A stretch of DNA of 64,000 nt from positions 39,438 to 103,437 of the forward strand of contig JAOTWB010000006.1 in the NCBI GenBank assembly GCA_029863125.1. The letters are read 5' to 3'. This stretch comes from Gammaproteobacteria bacterium (GTDB lineage Bacteria; Pseudomonadota; Gammaproteobacteria; Steroidobacterales; Woeseiaceae). Shown piece after piece: positions 58,032 to 64,000 of the stretch. Within the stretch, counting starts at the first letter, position 1. Each line of letters opens with the position of its first letter. A model generated the notes under the pieces. It did no database searches. It was not told the DNA's origin and saw nothing but the letters and a program-made list of their open reading frames with translations. A program made the translations under genes and the position numbers.

Positions 58032-58229
58032 ATGTCCGCGAAGTACTACACGCAGTTCATCCTGACCGACGCGCAATATCGTGACGGCAACGAATTCTGT
58101 GGTGTTGTCGAGCTGAATCGCCCGATGGGGCATGACTCGGACGAGCGCGACATCGAAGCCATTCTGGCCCGCAACTTTGACCTGCAGCAGAGCGCTGTAA
58201 AACTGGTCAGCTGGTCGAGACTGCACTAA
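58032..58229 (+). CDS. 65-residue conserved-looking hypothetical protein upstream of lipA
   Basis: This open frame encodes a 65-residue acidic to neutral soluble protein (MSAKYYTQFILTDAQYRD..., with one cysteine in NEFCGVVEL). Third-codon-position GC is high throughout, like the surrounding genes, and it is followed by a strong intrinsic terminator, so it is probably a real, separately transcribed gene. I recognise no domain. There is no signal peptide and no clear ribosome binding site. It is in front of lipA on the same strand but separated from it by the terminator. Confidence 0.62.
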   Translation: MSAKYYTQFILTDAQYRDGNEFCGVVELNRPMGHDSDERDIEAILARNFDLQQSAVKLVSWSRLH

Positions 58230-58261
58230 CACCTCTGGCGTTTTTGATTTCCCCCTGACTC

Positions 58262-58288
58262 TCCCGGCTTCGGCCGGGATCTTTTTTT
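58262..58288 (+). terminator. Strong intrinsic terminator before lipA
   Basis: A 7-bp stem TCCCGGC/GCCGGGA closed by a stable TTCG tetraloop is followed after two bases by seven T. It ends the transcript of the 65-codon gene 33 bases after its stop. Confidence 0.92.
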
Positions 58289-58346
58289 GTGCGTTTTTTG
58301 TGCGACAATGCGCTCCCCAAAACACCACAGGCTGTGCACGGTTCGA

Positions 58347-59351
58347 ATGAGCAACAAGGACAAACAATTCCAGGGTATCCCGATCGTTCAGAGCGGCCGG
58401 AAGTACACGACGGACGCCGGCTTTGTAGCAATCAAGAACGGCATGAAGGACCGCCGCAACAGCGAACCCCTGGTTCGTGGCGACAAGCCGCACTGGCTGC
58501 GTGCAAAAATGCCCTCCGGACCCGGTTTTTCAGGCACCCGGAAAATTGTTCATGAGCACAGACTAAGTACGGTCTGTGAAGAATCGATGTGCCCGAATAT
58601 CGGTGAATGCTGGAACGCCGGTACCGCGACGATCATGGTGCTCGGGTCGGTTTGCACCAGAGCCTGCCGGTTTTGTGCCGTGGACACGGGTAACCCCAAG
58701 GGCTGGCTTGATCCGGAAGAACCACTGAATTCGGCGCGTGCCGTCAAGCTGATGGGCCTTCAGTATGTCGTTATCACGTCGGTGGATCGAGACGACCTCG
58801 CCGACGGCGGCGCGTCGCACTATGCGGAGTGCGTACGTGAGATCAAGAAACTCAATCCGAATACCGCGGTCGAGGCATTGACGCCTGATTTCAATGGCGT
58901 CAGGAAACATGTCGAGCTGGTCGTAGACTCCGGTCTCGAAGTGTTCGCTCAAAACGTCGAAACGGTTCGACGCCTGACCCGGCGCGTGCGGGATCCGCGC
59001 GCCGGCTACGAACAGACCATCGAGGTGTTGCGGCACGCCAAGGCGCATCGTCCCTCGGTGTTGACCAAGACCAGCCTGATGCTCGGCCTCGGCGAACGCG
59101 ACAATGAAATTGTGCAGACCATGCAGGACTTGAGCCGCGCGAACGTCGATATCCTCACACTGGGGCAGTATTTGCGGCCGACGCCGAACCACCTTCCCGT
59201 CGAGCGCTATGTTACGCCGCAGGAATTCGAGGCGTATCGGACGGAAGGACTCGAGATGGGATTTGTCGAAGTCGTCGCCGGACCCATGGTGCGCTCGAGC
59301 TACCGCGCCGAACAGGTGCTACAAAAAAATAACGTCGGCATTGCGATCTAA
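58347..59351 (+). CDS. lipA: Lipoyl synthase
   Basis: LipA is a radical SAM enzyme that inserts two sulfurs into protein-bound octanoyl groups to make lipoate. The 334-residue protein shows both cluster sites: the auxiliary cluster C77, C82, C88 ([17 protein letters not shown]) and the radical-SAM cluster C103, C107, C110 (CTRACRFC), as well as the C-terminal RSSY motif whose serine ligates the auxiliary cluster. ATG 58347 gives the usual length; the open frame upstream runs into the terminator. lipB is not adjacent. Confidence 0.96.
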   Translation: MSNKDKQFQGIPIVQSGRKYTTDAGFVAIKNGMKDRRNSEPLVRGDKPHWLRAKMPSGPGFSGTRKIVHEHRLSTVCEESMCPNIGECWNAGTATIMVLGSVCTRACRFCAVDTGNPKGWLDPEEPLNSARAVKLMGLQYVVITSVDRDDLADGGASHYAECVREIKKLNPNTAVEALTPDFNGVRKHVELVVDSGLEVFAQNVETVRRLTRRVRDPRAGYEQTIEVLRHAKAHRPSVLTKTSLMLGLGERDNEIVQTMQDLSRANVDILTLGQYLRPTPNHLPVERYVTPQEFEAYRTEGLEMGFVEVVAGPMVRSSYRAEQVLQKNNVGIAI

Positions 59352-59378
59352 CGATCCTGGCCGGGCTTCAGGACTCCA

Positions 59379-60398
59379 ATGACCCAGTTTCTCGCTGAAT
59401 ACGGTTTATTTCTTCTAAAAGTCATTACGATCCTGGCCGCGATTATCGTGGTCATCGTGGTTGCGGCATCGGCCGGGCGGAAGGCCAGCCACGAAGGTCT
59501 CGAAGTCGAAAACCTGAACAAGAAGTACAAGACGCTCGCCGATGTGCTGCTCGCAGCGGTATCGACAAAGAGCGCAAGAAAAAAAGCGGCAAAGGCCCGA
59601 AAGAAAGAAGAAAAGGCCGAGAGCAAGGCCCCGTCAGCAAGGCCGCGCAGTTTCGTCATCGATTTCAAAGGGGACCTCAAGGCCACCGCCGTCGCCTCGC
59701 TGCGCGAAGAAGTTAGTGCAATCCTCGATGTTGCGGCCGAGCGAGACGACGTGATCGTCCGGCTCGAGAATCATGGTGGCGTAGTGCACGAGCACGGACT
59801 TGCGGCGTCTCAGCTGGCAAGAATCCGAGACCACGAGATTCCGCTGCTGGTCTGTGTCGACAAAGTTGCAGCAAGCGGAGGGTACCTGATGGCTTGCGTT
59901 GCATCGAAAGTGTATGCCGCGCCGTTCGCTATTCTCGGCTCGATCGGAGTCCTCGCGCAAATCCCGAACTTCAATCGGATGCTCGATAGTCACGGTGTCG
60001 ATTTCGAGCAGGTCACGGCGGGTAAGTACAAGAGAACGGTGACAATGTTCGGCAAAAACACCGATGAAGATCGCGCAAAGTTGAAGGAAGAGCTCGAAGA
60101 CGTGCATGCGCTGTTCAAAGATGCTGTCGCGAAGTACCGCCCTGCGCTGGACCTCGACAAAGTCGCCACGGGCGAACACTGGTACGGCACGAGGGCACTC
60201 GAATACGGCCTTGCCGACGAGATCAGGACGAGCGATGAGCTGCTTAAGGAGCGCGCATCGGAGCGCGACCTGTACCTGGTCTCCTACAAGGTCAAGCAGC
60301 CGCTGCAGAAGCGGGTGCTGGCGCACATCGACAGCCTGCTCGAGAAAGCGGATGCGGCCGGCTGGCGACGCCGATTTGAATCCCGCCTGCCGCGCTAG
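59379..60398 (+). CDS. sohB: Inner-membrane serine protease SohB (peptidase S49)
   Basis: This 339-residue protein has one N-terminal transmembrane segment (about residues 8-32), a charged linker rich in Lys, Ala and Glu (about 64-90), and an S49 peptidase domain with the catalytic serine S166 in KVAASGGYLMA and the lysine region AGKYKR at 214-219. The PDZ-free layout and N-terminal SohB domain (EYGLFLLKVITILAAIIVVIVVAA) distinguish it from SppA. It should face the periplasm. It starts 27 bases after lipA. Confidence 0.92.
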   Translation: MTQFLAEYGLFLLKVITILAAIIVVIVVAASAGRKASHEGLEVENLNKKYKTLADVLLAAVSTKSARKKAAKARKKEEKAESKAPSARPRSFVIDFKGDLKATAVASLREEVSAILDVAAERDDVIVRLENHGGVVHEHGLAASQLARIRDHEIPLLVCVDKVAASGGYLMACVASKVYAAPFAILGSIGVLAQIPNFNRMLDSHGVDFEQVTAGKYKRTVTMFGKNTDEDRAKLKEELEDVHALFKDAVAKYRPALDLDKVATGEHWYGTRALEYGLADEIRTSDELLKERASERDLYLVSYKVKQPLQKRVLAHIDSLLEKADAAGWRRRFESRLPR

Positions 60399-60463
60399 GG
60401 CCAAGGAACTGGCTTGGCCGATTCGGGTCGAATGTCGTGCGGGTCCGGAGCGCATCGAGGCGC

Positions 60464-60469
60464 TATAAT
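60464..60469 (+). promoter_or_regulatory. Putative -10 element for the M48 protease gene
   Basis: A perfect TATAAT lies 29 bases before the M48 ATG, in the 100-base gap after sohB. No good -35 is visible at the normal distance. A GGAG ribosome binding site follows at about 60484. Confidence 0.45.
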
Positions 60470-60498
60470 CCGGCAAAACCCGAGGAGTCCCTGATCGC

Positions 60499-61308
60499 AT
60501 GCGCAGACTTAACTTACTGATAACTCTTGTTTTTGCGGCGCTGATTGTTGCGTCGTGCGCCACTTCACCGACGGGCCGCAGCCAGATGATCTGGAAATCG
60601 GACGCCGAGCTCGAGGCTGAAAGCGCGCGCGCTTTCAACCAGATGCGCGCCGGGCTGCCGCTGTCGACCGACCGTCAGAAAATCGACTTTGTCGCCTGTG
60701 TTGCCGAAGCGGTCGTCACAACGCTCGAACCTCCGCTCAGTGATATCGAATGGGAGCTGGCGATATTCGACAGCGAGTCGATCAACGCGTTTGCGATGCC
60801 AGGCGGCAAGATCGGCGTTTTTACGGGCATCCTGGAAGTGACCGAGAATCAGGATCAGCTCGCGGCCGTGATTGGCCATGAAATCGCCCACGTGACCGCG
60901 CGGCATTCGAACGAACGCGCGTCGAGAGCGTCGTTGACGGGTGTGGGCATCAACGTGGCGGCGATTATCCTGGGCGGCGGGCACAGAGGTGCTACCTATA
61001 CGGCCCAGCAAGCCCTCGGCGCAGGCGCAGCGCTCGGTATATCCCTGCCGCACACGCGTGGCCAGGAAAGTGAGGCGGACATCATTGGCCTCGAGTACAT
61101 GGCCAAAGCCGGGTTCGATCCGCGAGAGGCGGTGAAACTCTGGCAGCGCATGGATGCCACCACTGACAAGAAGCCCGCAGAATTCGTCTCCACGCACCCC
61201 GCCAGTGAAACTCGGATCGAAGCGCTGGTCTCCGAATGGCCCAAGACGTTACCCTTGTATAACGAGGCCGTCGCGGAAAACCGAGTTCCAAGCTGTTCAA
61301 AAGAGTAG
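60499..61308 (+). CDS. M48 family zinc metalloprotease, lipoprotein (LoiP/YcaL-like)
   Basis: This 269-residue protein has a lipoprotein signal with the cysteine at residue 20 (VASC) and an M48 peptidase domain with the zinc motif HEIAH at 127-131 and the third ligand E193 in ESEAD. The sequence is closest to the single-domain periplasmic LoiP/YcaL/YggG type, which act on outer-membrane proteins. It follows sohB, another envelope protease, and precedes an L,D-transpeptidase; this makes a small envelope-maintenance group. Start ATG 60499 with GGAG upstream. Confidence 0.92.
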   Translation: MRRLNLLITLVFAALIVASCATSPTGRSQMIWKSDAELEAESARAFNQMRAGLPLSTDRQKIDFVACVAEAVVTTLEPPLSDIEWELAIFDSESINAFAMPGGKIGVFTGILEVTENQDQLAAVIGHEIAHVTARHSNERASRASLTGVGINVAAIILGGGHRGATYTAQQALGAGAALGISLPHTRGQESEADIIGLEYMAKAGFDPREAVKLWQRMDATTDKKPAEFVSTHPASETRIEALVSEWPKTLPLYNEAVAENRVPSCSKE

Positions 61309-61316
61309 AGAATAGG

Positions 61317-62450
61317 GTGCTAAGACGTCTCGCGCTGCTGCTGCTGCCGCTGCTGGCTTTGGGCGGCTGCGCGACGCTGGATGATTTCTTGGCCGGCATC
61401 AAGAAGAGCCACGGTCGAGGGGCGGTGGCGTTCAAGGACCGTCCGATCGAGGAACCGATCGCTCCCAACGCGTTCCTGCTGACGCACCCCGAGCAATCGG
61501 TGGTCGGCGAACCACAGGTCGTGTTCACACGCGCAGAAGATACCTTGTCCGACCTGGCGCGCGAATACGGCCTGGGTTACGACGAAATCGTGAGCGCGAA
61601 TCCCGGCATCGATCCGTGGACCCCCGGCGACAACACGCCGATCCTGCTGCCCACGCAATACGTGTTGCCGAACGTGCCGAGAAAGGGCCTCGTTCTGAAC
61701 ATTGCAACCAAGCGCCTGTTCTATTTTCCGGAACCGGCCGCTGGTGAGTCCCAGGAGGTGCTGACATATCCCATCGGTATCGGGCGCGTCGGGTGGGAAA
61801 CGCCGTTGGGCTCAACAGAGGTCGTATCCAAGGCGCGGGATCCGCACTGGTGGGTCCCTGCATCCGTCCGGCGCGAGCATGCGGAGATGGGGAATCCGCT
61901 GCCCGCAATCGTGCCGCCCGGGCCCGACAATCCGCTCGGCAGCCATGTGCTGAAACTCGAGATGCCGGGCTACCTGATACACGGTACCAACCAGCCCTAT
62001 GGGGTTGGTATGCGAGTCAGTCACGGCTGCGTGCGGCTTTACCCGGAGAACATCGAGAACCTGTATTCGCTCGTGGATATCGGCGAGGCCGTCACGATTA
62101 TCAACGAGCCGTACCAGATGGGGCAGCGGGATGGGTTCCTGTACTTTGAAGCGCACGCGCCACTGAAAGACGATGCAGTGCCCGCGGCAGAGCGACTGCA
62201 GGCATTGTTTGATGCGCACGCCGATGCTTCCGGGCGGCCGTTGAACGATCATCTGCAGAATCACGTCAGGTCGCTGGCGGAATTAGCTTCGGGCGTGCCC
62301 GTGAGTATCGCAATGTACGACGCCGATGAGTTTCTTGCCCGGGCACGCGTTGTGCGCAACACGGTCGAGGCCGATCCGAATGCGCCGACCTTGATTGAAA
62401 TCCGCGAAATGATGGATGAAGTCGACGACGAGGAAGAGGAATTGTTGTGA
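61317..62450 (+). CDS. LysM L,D-transpeptidase (YkuD/ErfK family), lipoprotein-like
   Basis: This 377-residue protein has a lipoprotein-type signal (LALGGC, cysteine at 18), a LysM domain at about 68-115 (VFTRAEDTLSDLAREYGLGYDEIVSANPG), and a YkuD catalytic domain at about 125-260 with H222 and the active-site SHGCVRLYP containing C238. It should form 3-3 crosslinks in peptidoglycan or attach Braun-type lipoprotein. The C-terminal 110 residues are charged. The start is GTG 61317, 8 bases after the M48 stop; a 46-codon gene overlaps its stop. Confidence 0.92.
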   Translation: MLRRLALLLLPLLALGGCATLDDFLAGIKKSHGRGAVAFKDRPIEEPIAPNAFLLTHPEQSVVGEPQVVFTRAEDTLSDLAREYGLGYDEIVSANPGIDPWTPGDNTPILLPTQYVLPNVPRKGLVLNIATKRLFYFPEPAAGESQEVLTYPIGIGRVGWETPLGSTEVVSKARDPHWWVPASVRREHAEMGNPLPAIVPPGPDNPLGSHVLKLEMPGYLIHGTNQPYGVGMRVSHGCVRLYPENIENLYSLVDIGEAVTIINEPYQMGQRDGFLYFEAHAPLKDDAVPAAERLQALFDAHADASGRPLNDHLQNHVRSLAELASGVPVSIAMYDADEFLARARVVRNTVEADPNAPTLIEIREMMDEVDDEEEELL

Positions 62451-62587
62451 GCGAGTGGCTCGACCTCATGCTTGACGAAATTGCGCGTAAACGACGCGAA
62501 TCTCGGGAAGCTGAAGATGAGCTCAGACGACGCGCAGAGTCTGAAAAAGAAAGGCAGGCAAAACCGGCCCCGGCTCAGTCGAAGTAG
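62447..62587 (+). CDS. Small charged protein, 46 residues
   Basis: GTG 62447 overlaps the L,D-transpeptidase stop (GTGA) and opens a 46-residue frame, SEWLDLMLDEIARKRRESREAED..., that reads as one highly charged amphipathic helix with an Ala/Pro-rich end. The coupling arrangement and codon use support expression. It has no recognisable domain or signal peptide. Its last 13 bases overlap the convergent PLP enzyme gene. It could be a small partner of the transpeptidase or simply a conserved small ORF. Confidence 0.5.
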   Translation: MSEWLDLMLDEIARKRRESREAEDELRRRAESEKERQAKPAPAQSK

Positions 62588-63630
62588 CGCATGAATTCCG
62601 CGGGGATATTGCCCGCCGCGAGAGGTCGATCGCTCGTCACGGGAAGAGGCCGCGAATTATAGGTATTCCAGAAGAGGTAGTTCTCCCCCGCATAGTCTTC
62701 CACTGCGAGGTCATGCAACAGCGCGGCCATGGCTTTACCCGTATAGGTCGGTTCCAGTGCGAGTCCAAGCTTGTCGCGTGCCACTGAGACGGCACTGGCC
62801 GTGACGCCGTCCCAATGCGCGTAGCCACCGGCAAAGAAGTCGTCGCGCCAGCGCAACTGCCTGGAATCCGCGGCACTTAGCGGGATCGACGGATCCAGCC
62901 GGTTCAGCAGCAAGGCCGTCTTGCGCAGCAGGCGCACAAAGCTCGCCGTATTCGTAATGTGTCTGTCCACGACCCGGACGGCATGCACCTGGGCTGGCAG
63001 TCCGGCCAGTGTGAGGCCCAGTAGCAGACCGGCGGCGCTGCCCATCGTGCCATTGGCAATGTAGATGCGCTGTGGAACAGGAACCTCATTGGCCGCGATC
63101 TGAGCGGCGAGTTCGAGCCCGGCGTTGACAAAACCCACGGCACCGAGCCAACAGGACCCGCCGAACGGGACGACCCAGGATCGTCGCCCCTGCAGGTAGC
63201 GACGAAACGTCGCCAGCCGATCGGCGTCGCCGGGGTAAGGGACAATTTCCGTTCCTATCCGGCGATGCATGTTCAGCGTTTTGGAAATGTTCGGCGTCTT
63301 CTTCTGGTCAGTAAGAATGCAGGTGCATTCGAAGCCCAGCTGCACCGAAAAAACAGCCGTCGCGAGCGCGTGATTCGAACCGACCGCACCAAAGGTCGCG
63401 ACGCGCCGCGCACCTCGCTCTCCGGCCCGTTGCAGAATGTACTCGAGTTTGCGGATCTTGTTGCCGCCATAATGCGCGCTGCTGACATCATCGTGTTTTA
63501 TCGACATCGTGCGTAGCCCTTGAGCCGTGTCGAAACGAACCGTCGAGACCGGCGTGGGCAGATCTGCGATTGGCACTTTCTGCAGCCGATCTGCCAGCAA
63601 AGGGTATGCAGCAGCCAGAGAGTCAGTCAT
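62575..63630 (-). CDS. PLP-dependent deaminase/D-cysteine desulfhydrase family (ACC-deaminase-like)
   Basis: This 351-residue protein belongs to the beta-family PLP enzymes that include D-cysteine desulfhydrase and 1-aminocyclopropane-1-carboxylate deaminase. The PLP lysine is K58 in HYGGNKIRKLEY, and the phosphate-binding region is GSNHALATAVFS plus ANGTMGSAAGLLLG. The absence of the usual ACC-deaminase residues cannot be judged without an alignment, so the substrate (D-cysteine or related) is open. It is divergent from the tail-sheath gene, 82 bases away. Confidence 0.8.
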   Translation of the reverse strand: MTDSLAAAYPLLADRLQKVPIADLPTPVSTVRFDTAQGLRTMSIKHDDVSSAHYGGNKIRKLEYILQRAGERGARRVATFGAVGSNHALATAVFSVQLGFECTCILTDQKKTPNISKTLNMHRRIGTEIVPYPGDADRLATFRRYLQGRRSWVVPFGGSCWLGAVGFVNAGLELAAQIAANEVPVPQRIYIANGTMGSAAGLLLGLTLAGLPAQVHAVRVVDRHITNTASFVRLLRKTALLLNRLDPSIPLSAADSRQLRWRDDFFAGGYAHWDGVTASAVSVARDKLGLALEPTYTGKAMAALLHDLAVEDYAGENYLFWNTYNSRPLPVTSDRPLAAGNIPAEFMRYFD

Positions 63631-63712
63631 GAACAGAGACTACCGAAGTGCATCGGGTATCGCGAATGCTTTAGAATGCAGGCACGCTTTTCTGACCCGA
63701 TCGGAGACAGGT

Positions 63713-64000
63713 TTGTCAGAGGCAGTTGACCATGGCATCACGGTCACAGAAATTGCGGCGATGGACCAGTCCATCGACCTATCCAAAGAAACGACGGCGG
63801 CTTTTGTCGGCCGCGCGCTCCGTGGTCCGCTCAATTCGCCGGTGCTGCTCAAAAATTTTGGTGAGTTTCGCCGACGCTTCGGCGATATCTGGTCGCGCTC
63901 GAGTCTCGGTCCGGCCGTAAATCAATTCTTTGAACATGGCGGTCGGCGACTGTATGTCGTGCGCGTCGCGAACAACGCACGCGGTGCGATGATCTGTTTA
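63713..64000 (+). CDS. Contractile phage-tail sheath protein, N-terminal part (runs off window)
   Basis: The 96 visible residues match the N-terminal domain of phage tail sheath proteins, which polymerise around the inner tube in phages, tailocins and extracellular contractile injection systems. Typical features are ITVTEI, TTAAFVGRALRGPLNSPV, FGEFRRRFGD and the ending NQFFEHGGRRLYVVRVANNA. The start is TTG 63713 with a GGAG ribosome binding site 6 bases upstream; an in-frame ATG only occurs at about codon 17. The gene continues past 64000, so the rest of the cluster is not seen. A TAGAAT at about 63672-63677 may be a -10. Confidence 0.85.
   Translation, partial: MSEAVDHGITVTEIAAMDQSIDLSKETTAAFVGRALRGPLNSPVLLKNFGEFRRRFGDIWSRSSLGPAVNQFFEHGGRRLYVVRVANNARGAMICL

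Noticed and set aside
1-64000. CRISPR arrays, tRNA, rRNA genes and complete insertion sequences
   Set aside because: I looked for regularly spaced repeats, cloverleaf sequences with conserved TPsiC loops, and transposase genes, and found none.

Overview
The window is dense, GC-rich chromosomal DNA with short gaps and many 1- to 17-base gene overlaps. The gene set (LipA, SohB, SstT, TyrB, a MoxR/Bat operon with DUF4381, HiPIP, DUF6502, Fds-type formate dehydrogenase, HutF/HutG histidine degradation) points to an aerobic gammaproteobacterium, perhaps a marine or sediment lineage such as Woeseiales. That placement is an inference from gene content only. No rRNA, tRNA, CRISPR array or complete insertion sequence was seen.

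Layout. 1-9629 is a nine-gene purine breakdown operon (xdhA-xdhB-xdhC-puuD-puuE-uraD-alc-allA-guaD) running from guanine and xanthine through urate, allantoin and allantoate to glyoxylate and urea; only 5-hydroxyisourate hydrolase is not present. 9716-14806 holds a DUF6502 protein, an OsmC protein, a CBS protein, two divergent paralogous phosphoribosyltransferases, a LOG-type phosphoribohydrolase and an orphan APH-fold kinase. 14948-19701 carries a membrane diguanylate cyclase, a RAM-only AsnC-like protein coupled to a cytochrome b561, a thiolase and a nitroreductase. 19698-26039 (minus) holds sstT, a glycine-zipper lipoprotein, an M16 protease and an MFS exporter-type transporter.

26036-33422 is a complete five-step histidine utilisation locus: hutI (leftward, with the MFS gene) and hutF-hutC-hutU-hutH-hutG (rightward) diverge from a shared control region with a HutC-type palindrome. 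33547-37907 has a SYLF protein, two small membrane proteins, a histone H1/AlgP-like basic protein and an NhaC antiporter. The antiporter lies 21 bases behind an NAD-linked formate dehydrogenase operon (fdhD-fdsG-fdsB-fdsA, minus strand, to 43622). A Fur-like box separates this operon from a HiPIP gene, followed by tyrB, a DUF192 protein and a lipoprotein.

46482-46885 contains a 263-base nested inverted-repeat element that can fold as a three-way junction. It is directly upstream of a six-gene MoxR-DUF58-DUF4381-BatA-BatB/C-BatD operon that ends at a REP-like palindrome. 53926-62587 holds glyoxalase I, a HAD phosphatase, a lipase-like hydrolase, an OmpA/DUF4398 protein, lipA, sohB, an M48 protease and an L,D-transpeptidase. 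At the right edge, divergent from a PLP-dependent deaminase/desulfhydrase gene, a contractile tail-sheath gene begins and runs out of the window. It may be the first gene of a phage-tail-like contractile system.
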